Below are positions 23,326 through 27,272 of a stretch of DNA of 27,272 nucleotides, piece by piece. The stretch covers positions 1-27,272 of the forward strand of contig CAYWJH010000039.1 in NCBI GenBank assembly GCA_964458555.1. The letters run 5' to 3'. Each line of letters begins with the position of its first letter. The first letter of the stretch is position 1. This DNA is from SLST01 sp964458555 (GTDB lineage: Bacteria > Spirochaetota > Spirochaetia > DSM-27196 > SLST01). The notes beneath the pieces are model-generated. The model searched no databases and was not told the origin of the DNA. It saw only the letters and a program-made list of their open reading frames with translations. The position numbers were made by a program, and so were the translations under genes.

Positions 23326-25731
23326 CTACGAGCGCCCGTCGAGCACCTCGAACACGACCGTCGCCGTGTGGCCGGCTTCGTCGACGACGGTGAGCCGGTG
23401 CTCACCGGGGAGGGGCGCGAGCTCCATGGTGTGTCCGTCGGTCGTGGCACCGAGAAAATCGCCGTCGAGGTGCCAGAAGAGCCGCGCTCGCCGATCACGA
23501 TGATGCGCGCGGGCCACGAGCGATCCACGGTCACCGCTCATCTCCACCGGGATGACCACCCGCGCCCCCGGAAGCGGGAACTCGAGCTCGACCGGAATCG
23601 CTCCCGCCTCGGCGAGCCGGGGATCGAACGGAGGCGGTGGGACGTAGCCGGTGGCGTGCTGCTGGTAGTACCAGGCCATCGCCCCGGGCAGGACGAACCA
23701 CCGTTCGTGGCGCATGCGCGCGGTCGGGTAGATCTCCGACGTCACTTGGTAGCTCCCGGTCTCGTCGAGGTGCAGCGTCCGGCAGTACGAGCAGACCGGC
23801 AGGTCGTGGGCTCCTTGCGGGACGAGCGCGGTTCCGGTCCGCCGGCAGTCCGGCCCGGCGAGCAAGCCGCTGTCGGCGCAGACGGTAACCATGGACAGGC
23901 CGCCCGGACTCACGAATCCACGGCCACCACGGAGCAGCTCGAAGACCTGAAACATGAGCGGGCCGGCGCTCGCGGTCCCGCGCAAACCCGGCGCCCCGAC
24001 GCCCGAGGCGTTGCCCACCCACACGCCGACGGCATGACGGTCGGTCACGCCGATCGCCCACGCGTCGCGGAGCCCGTAGCTGGTGCCCGTCTTCCACGCG
24101 ATCGCTTCGCTCTCCGCGAAGTGTCGCCACCCCACGAGCTCGTCGGGCCGCTCGACCTCGTTGAGCGCCGTCAGGGTCAGATAGAGCGCGGCCGGAGACA
24201 GCGGAGAGGCGATCCCGAGCTGCCCTCGGTCTGCCCCGTCCGGTTCGGCCGTGTGCCGCGCATCGGGTCGCACCAGGTGCGGCATAGCGAAGCTGCGATC
24301 CGCAGAGCCGCGCACGGCCACGGTTCTCGCCATGCTCGCGTAGATACCGGTGAGCTCCCAGAGCGTCGCTTCCGCGCCGCCGAGGATCAGCGGGATGCCG
24401 TACTCCTGCGCCGAACGCGTCAGGGTGGACAGACCCATGTTCTTCAGAAGCCCGTAGAACCGCGAGACGCCGTAATCGCGCAACAGTCTGGCCGCCGGGA
24501 CGTTGAGCGACCGCGCGAGCGCCTCGTCGACGCGGATCGCGCCGGTGAATTCGTGCGTGTGATTCTCCGGGATGTAGCCGCCAATGCGGGTGGGGATATC
24601 GGCGACGATCTGGCGCGGCAGAAGCTCGCCTGAATCGAGCATCGCCGCGTAGAGGATCGGCTTGAGCAGGCTTCCGGTGCTGCGCGGCGCCTGCGCGATG
24701 TCCACGAAGTCGCCCGCCTCTACCCGGCCACCGAGGGGTACGTTGCCCACGTACGCGAGCGTAGCGCCGGTATGCACATCTACCACGACCACCGCCGCGT
24801 GGCGGGCACCCGCGGAACGTAGCCGCTCGGCGTGCTGGACGACCAGCTCGGACGCGCGGAGCTGGAGGTAGCGGTCGATCGTCGTGGTGAAACGCGACCG
24901 CTCCGGGTGATCTGCTGCGAGCGTGCCGAGCAGGTGCAGAGCGACCTGCGGGACTGGTCGCGGCTCGTCGGGAAGCGGCTCGAGACGCGCCAACCGCAGC
25001 TCGTCGGCGTCGACGGCGCCCGCACCGTGGAGGCGTTCGAGAAGCCGGTCGCGCTTCGCGCGAAGCTCTTCGCGCTGGTGCGAGAGGTGGATCAGCGACG
25101 GACTGTTTGGCAGGACCGCGAGCAGCGCCGCCTCGGCCCAGGTGAGGTCGTCAAGCCGCCGTCCGAAGTACCGCCAGCTCGCCGCCTCGATTCCCACGAC
25201 GTTACCTCCGAACGGCGCGTGCGAGGCGAGCATGCGAAGGATCTCTTTCTTTGAATAGTGAAGCTCAAGACGCAGGGCAAGCGAGGCCTCGGCGAGCTTC
25301 TGAGCGTAGGTCCGGGGGCGATTGCCGCGCGCGAGTCTCGCGAGCTGCATCGTCAGCGTGGAGCCGCCGCTCACGATCCTTCCGGCGGCGAGGTTCGACG
25401 CGAACGCTCTCGCGATCGCGGTGGGATCGATCCCCGGGTGCCGGGCAAAGCGCTCGTCTTCGAAGGTCGTCACGGCGACCACGTATTTCTTCGGAAACTC
25501 GCCGGGACCCGGTGGGAACCGCCACTGTTCGTCGGCGGCGATGGAGGCGCCCAGCAATCGCCCCTCACGGTCGAAGAGCACCCGCGAATAGGGAGCGTCC
25601 GGGAGCACCTCCGGCCTCGGGATCGCCCAGAGCGCGATCAGCACCCCCGAGAGCGTGGTCGGAACGACGAGGAGGAGAAAGGAGAGGTTCGCAAGGAGCC
25701 GCGCGACTCGAGCGCGTAAACGCATAGCCAT
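23326..25731 (-). CDS. pbpC: Penicillin-binding protein 1C
   Basis: The 801-residue bifunctional class A-type PBP has an N-terminal TM anchor (about 14-36) and a GT51 transglycosylase domain with catalytic E91 (TFEDERF) and GGSTLTMQL (122-130). The transpeptidase domain follows with S354-L-L-K357, S408-L-N410 and K547-T-G. The C-terminal region of about 100 residues (FPLPGARVVIPVEMSG and LFWHLDGDFLGATTDGHTM) is the BiPBP_C domain diagnostic of PBP1C. It acts at the outer face of the inner membrane. All catalytic residues are visible and length fits the family (about 770-800). Its usual operon partner, a bacterial alpha-2-macroglobulin, is not adjacent on either side here. The start MAM has no strong ribosome-binding site; the second ATG, two codons on, is an equal candidate. 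Confidence 0.95.
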   Translation of the reverse strand: MAMRLRARVARLLANLSFLLLVVPTTLSGVLIALWAIPRPEVLPDAPYSRVLFDREGRLLGASIAADEQWRFPPGPGEFPKKYVVAVTTFEDERFARHPGIDPTAIARAFASNLAAGRIVSGGSTLTMQLARLARGNRPRTYAQKLAEASLALRLELHYSKKEILRMLASHAPFGGNVVGIEAASWRYFGRRLDDLTWAEAALLAVLPNSPSLIHLSHQREELRAKRDRLLERLHGAGAVDADELRLARLEPLPDEPRPVPQVALHLLGTLAADHPERSRFTTTIDRYLQLRASELVVQHAERLRSAGARHAAVVVVDVHTGATLAYVGNVPLGGRVEAGDFVDIAQAPRSTGSLLKPILYAAMLDSGELLPRQIVADIPTRIGGYIPENHTHEFTGAIRVDEALARSLNVPAARLLRDYGVSRFYGLLKNMGLSTLTRSAQEYGIPLILGGAEATLWELTGIYASMARTVAVRGSADRSFAMPHLVRPDARHTAEPDGADRGQLGIASPLSPAALYLTLTALNEVERPDELVGWRHFAESEAIAWKTGTSYGLRDAWAIGVTDRHAVGVWVGNASGVGAPGLRGTASAGPLMFQVFELLRGGRGFVSPGGLSMVTVCADSGLLAGPDCRRTGTALVPQGAHDLPVCSYCRTLHLDETGSYQVTSEIYPTARMRHERWFVLPGAMAWYYQQHATGYVPPPPFDPRLAEAGAIPVELEFPLPGARVVIPVEMSGDRGSLVARAHHRDRRARLFWHLDGDFLGATTDGHTMELAPLPGEHRLTVVDEAGHTATVVFEVLDGRS

Positions 25732-25810
25732 CCGCCGCTGTGAAGCCTACCGCGCGGCGGCGGCAGGCACAACCGGTTTCGCCGGCGGTGCTACGGTCGA
25801 TCCTGGGCCC

Positions 25811-25833
25811 CGCGTCCGGACGCGAGCGCGCTC
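25811..25833. repeat. Two adjoining perfect palindromes
   Basis: CGCGTCCGGACGCG (25811-25824) is a perfect 14-bp palindrome, and GAGCGCGCTC (25824-25833) a perfect 10-bp one sharing a base. They lie upstream of both divergent genes. GC richness makes chance palindromes commoner, so the regulatory meaning is uncertain. Confidence 0.35.
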
Positions 25834-25906
25834 CCCGTGACGTTCATAGGAGCGCCCAATCGAAAGTTATCCTGCCCAACACCTCCAATTTCATCGGGCG
25901 ACCACT

Positions 25907-25967
25907 AACGAGCCTGTGCGCTGCGCCAGAAGACCGGATTCCGCTTCTGGATGCGTCCACAAACGTT
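25907..25967. repeat. 61-bp imperfect inverted repeat upstream of the AP2-like gene
   Basis: Arms pair in nested order: AACG (25907-25910) with CGTT (25964-25967); GTG and CGC (25916-25921) with GCG and CAC (25953-25960) around a 2-nt bulge; and a perfect 7-bp core CCAGAAG (25926-25932) with CTTCTGG (25944-25950). The loop itself contains CGGA-T-TCCG. The right end overlaps the -35 box of the AP2 gene. Confidence 0.5.
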
Positions 25968-25995
25968 GACAACGGGGACCCGGTGTTCGTACCCT
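25966..25995 (+). promoter_or_regulatory. Candidate sigma70 promoter for the AP2-like gene
   Basis: A perfect -35 TTGACA (25966-25971) is followed after 18 nt by TACCCT (25990-25995), a weak -10. Transcription from about 26002 would give a leader of about 26 nt containing the AGGAG ribosome-binding site. Confidence 0.45.
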
Positions 25996-26027
25996 GGTAG
26001 GCGATCCACCTAGTTAGGAGTTCGAAT

Positions 26028-26804
26028 ATGCCAGCAGTAGTGCGAATCGACACCGGGGGAACCCACGGGTACCAGGCGAGGATCGGCGGTAGCGTAGGCT
26101 ACGAGTCGAAGCTGTTCAGCGACAAGAAATGGGGGGGCAAGCGAAAGGCAAAGGCTGCCGCGATCGAATGGCTCGAAGAGCGAGGCGATCGGTACGCCCC
26201 CCGACGATTCGGCCCGAAGAAGGGAATCCAGGTCAATAACGTGAGTGGAACGCCCGGCGTCCACCAGAGCCAGCTCACCCGGAACGGCAACGTCTCCCGG
26301 TACTGGGCGGCTCACTACTCGATTGGCCCGAACGGACGACGGACGCACCGGTCGAAGCGGTTCTACTACGGAACGAAGCGTACCGAGGCCGAAGCCCGCA
26401 CGCTGGCCGAGGAGTTTCGCACCGGCTGGGTAGAGGCATTCGAGCGAAACGGTGTCAACGGCGTGAAGCAGTTCTTCCGGGAATGGGAGGAGAAGTATCC
26501 CAGCCGGAAGACGAAGAAGAAGAGCACCCGAGGTACGGCGAAGAAGAGCTTCCCGGCGAAGAGCCCAAAGAAGCCGGCGTCTTCGTCGGGAACCAGCAAG
26601 AGTCGCGCTACCTCGGCGAAGGACAGCGCATCAGGATCGTCGAAGTCCTCCTCCACGAAGAAGTCTTCCACGAAGGCAGCTTCATCCAAATCCGGCACCG
26701 GAAAGTCCGGGACCTCGACGAAGTCCGGCAAGGGAAGCTCCAAGTCGAGCGCGTCGGCGAAGAAGGCCGGCAGCGGGTCGAAGTCGAAGTCCTCGAAGAA
26801 ATAA
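26028..26804 (+). CDS. Twin AP2-like DNA-binding protein with histone-H1-like tail
   Basis: The 258-residue protein has two AP2/ERF-type three-strand-plus-helix units: about 4-53 (HGYQARIG, then SKLFSDKKWGGKRKAKAAAIEW) and about 72-137 (GTPGVHQ, then YWAAHYSIGPNGRR and KRFYYGTKRTEAEARTLAEEF). A linker and helix reach about 157. The last 100 or so residues are low-complexity Lys/Ser/Ala/Gly/Thr, about one quarter Lys, with a single acidic residue (D199) and one SPKK motif (179-182), resembling eukaryotic H1 or bacterial H1-like tails. Bacterial AP2 proteins with this twin pattern are known and often annotated as AP2/ERF transcription factors; their roles are largely unstudied. Sequence-specific head plus non-specific DNA-coating tail suggests a nucleoid-associated regulator (inference). 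It is preceded by AGGAG at 7 nt and a promoter candidate, and is convergent with the next gene. Confidence 0.85.
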   Translation: MPAVVRIDTGGTHGYQARIGGSVGYESKLFSDKKWGGKRKAKAAAIEWLEERGDRYAPRRFGPKKGIQVNNVSGTPGVHQSQLTRNGNVSRYWAAHYSIGPNGRRTHRSKRFYYGTKRTEAEARTLAEEFRTGWVEAFERNGVNGVKQFFREWEEKYPSRKTKKKSTRGTAKKSFPAKSPKKPASSSGTSKSRATSAKDSASGSSKSSSTKKSSTKAASSKSGTGKSGTSTKSGKGSSKSSASAKKAGSGSKSKSSKK

Positions 26805-26822
26805 CCGGGCGAATCGACCCGG
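26805..26822. terminator. GC hairpin in a 19-bp convergent gap
   Basis: CCGGG (26805-26809) pairs with CCCGG (26818-26822) around an 8-nt loop, filling the gap between the stops of the AP2-like gene and the small Cys/His gene. It is all-GC but only 5 bp, without a T-tract. Confidence 0.35.
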
Positions 26823-26823
26823 C

Positions 26824-27144
26824 TCAGTCCTCTTCCAGAAACGTAATCGAGCTCGTTCGGGGCAGCGCGAGATTCGCCGCTGCCTCGATCGTCTTCAGGA
26901 CGCCGGTGTATACGGGGCACGCAACGTGCGGGATGTGCTCGGAGAGCACCTCGTACGTTCGTGTCTGCGCCGGTTTCGTGAAGATTTCGGTGTACGCGTC
27001 CACGTGCGTCAGCGCGGGTGCCGCCGCGTTTACGTGCGGGCAGGTGGAGGAGATGGCAATCTCCACGTTCTGACCGTCGCTGCTCACCGCGCGTACGTCC
27101 GCGACAAACCCGCATACTCCTGCGTCTATTCGTGCCTTCGCCAT
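26824..27144 (-). CDS. Small conserved Cys/His protein (DUF6951-like)
   Basis: The 106-residue soluble protein opens MAKARIDAGVCGF and contains C11, C35-P-H37, H70-x-x-H73 and C76-P, spaced as if to form a metal or Fe-S site. I recall this pattern (AGVCGF, then CPHV, DAYTEIF, HIPHVACPV and a GVLKTIEAAANLALP end) as a small family listed as DUF6951 in anaerobes and spirochaetes; that assignment is from memory and unverified. The function is unknown. The start is supported by GAGGA 5 nt upstream of the ATG. It is convergent with the AP2-like gene (19-bp gap), so no shared transcription is implied. Confidence 0.75.
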   Translation of the reverse strand: MAKARIDAGVCGFVADVRAVSSDGQNVEIAISSTCPHVNAAAPALTHVDAYTEIFTKPAQTRTYEVLSEHIPHVACPVYTGVLKTIEAAANLALPRTSSITFLEED

Positions 27145-27272
27145 TTCGTTCCTCTGTCGGCTGGGGATGAACCTTCGGACCCGGACTCTACCATCCTTCG
27201 CCGCCCGGTGTCATCCGGATGCTCGAGCATCGCCCGCGTACCGTCGATAGAGGGAGTATGGGACGGCTCTCA
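27145..27272. other. Intergenic end of the window
   Basis: This 128-bp stretch lies upstream of the small Cys/His gene and runs off the window. An ATG at 27258 on the plus strand follows AGGGAG, but with only a 1-nt spacer, and just five codons are visible, so a divergent gene start is possible but not supported. On the minus strand TAGAGT (near 27183-27188) could be a -10 for the small gene. Confidence 0.4.

Larger units (their letters stand above)
25732..26027. other. 296-bp palindrome-rich intergenic region between divergent genes
   Basis: This gap between pbpC (leftward) and the AP2-like gene (rightward) is the longest in the window. It contains two adjoining palindromes, a large imperfect inverted repeat, a consensus -35 box and the AP2 gene's Shine-Dalgarno (AGGAG 26016-26020, 7 nt before ATG). 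The part from about 25840 to 26027 is less GC-rich than its surroundings. I see no convincing open frame or tRNA in it. Confidence 0.7.

Noticed and set aside
25874..25971. A firm integron attC site
   Set aside because: Only one core (GCCCAAC) fits fully. The opposite core reads GTTGACA, which misses two consensus positions, no integrase is seen, and the flanking gene orientation does not fit a cassette.
26500..26800. DNA repeats suggesting a CRISPR or tandem-repeat array
   Set aside because: The recurring AAGTC/TCGAAG words come from Lys/Ser codons of the low-complexity tail; there is no regular repeat-spacer unit.

Overview
The window is very GC-rich by eye, densely coded, and carries Gram-negative-type cell-wall genes: a penicillin-binding protein 1C and a transglycosylase fused to an AsmA-like periplasmic domain. 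The receiver-PAS-HisKA_2 kinase architecture and the bacterial AP2-type protein are both common in spirochaetes, so a high-GC member of Spirochaetota is my best guess. This is inference; no rRNA, tRNA or marker gene is present to settle it.

Layout. (1) 12-5287: a YtcJ-type amidohydrolase and a membrane PAS-GGDEF-EAL protein run leftward; the latter diverges from a receiver/histidine-kinase hybrid across an unusually AT-rich 122-bp gap with promoter and palindrome signals. (2) 5323-10063: a GH31 glycosidase and the AsmA-transglycosylase fusion, both leftward. (3) 10132-12681: a rightward three-gene operon (uroporphyrinogen-decarboxylase-like protein, D-2-hydroxyacid dehydrogenase, nitroreductase). 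(4) 12715-23176: a long leftward block of a possible 33-residue membrane peptide, GH3 beta-glucosidase, membrane diguanylate cyclase, aldo/keto reductase, Gfo/Idh/MocA oxidoreductase, sulfatase, two tandem-duplicated SDR epimerases and a third more distant SDR. (5) 23326-25731: pbpC. (6) 25732-27272: a palindrome-rich 296-bp intergenic region, a twin AP2-like DNA-binding protein with a histone-H1-like tail, and a convergent small Cys/His protein.

Function. Block 4 reads as an intracellular glycan or sugar-derivative pathway: a sulfatase to desulfate, GH3 to hydrolyse, and five NAD(P)-dependent sugar oxidoreductases/epimerases, none with an obvious signal peptide. No transporter or regulator lies in the window. 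The in-line diguanylate cyclase, together with the PAS-GGDEF-EAL protein, puts two c-di-GMP enzymes within 15 kb.

Most notable: the AP2-like/H1-tailed protein; two promoters whose -10 boxes lie exactly 6 nt from an ATG with no Shine-Dalgarno, predicting leaderless mRNAs; a histidine kinase with a damaged ATP-binding G1 box; the AsmA-GT51 fusion; and the recently duplicated SDR pair whose divergence is concentrated in one central segment. Promoter and hairpin calls rest on visual matching only. No CRISPR array, insertion sequence, tRNA or rRNA was seen.
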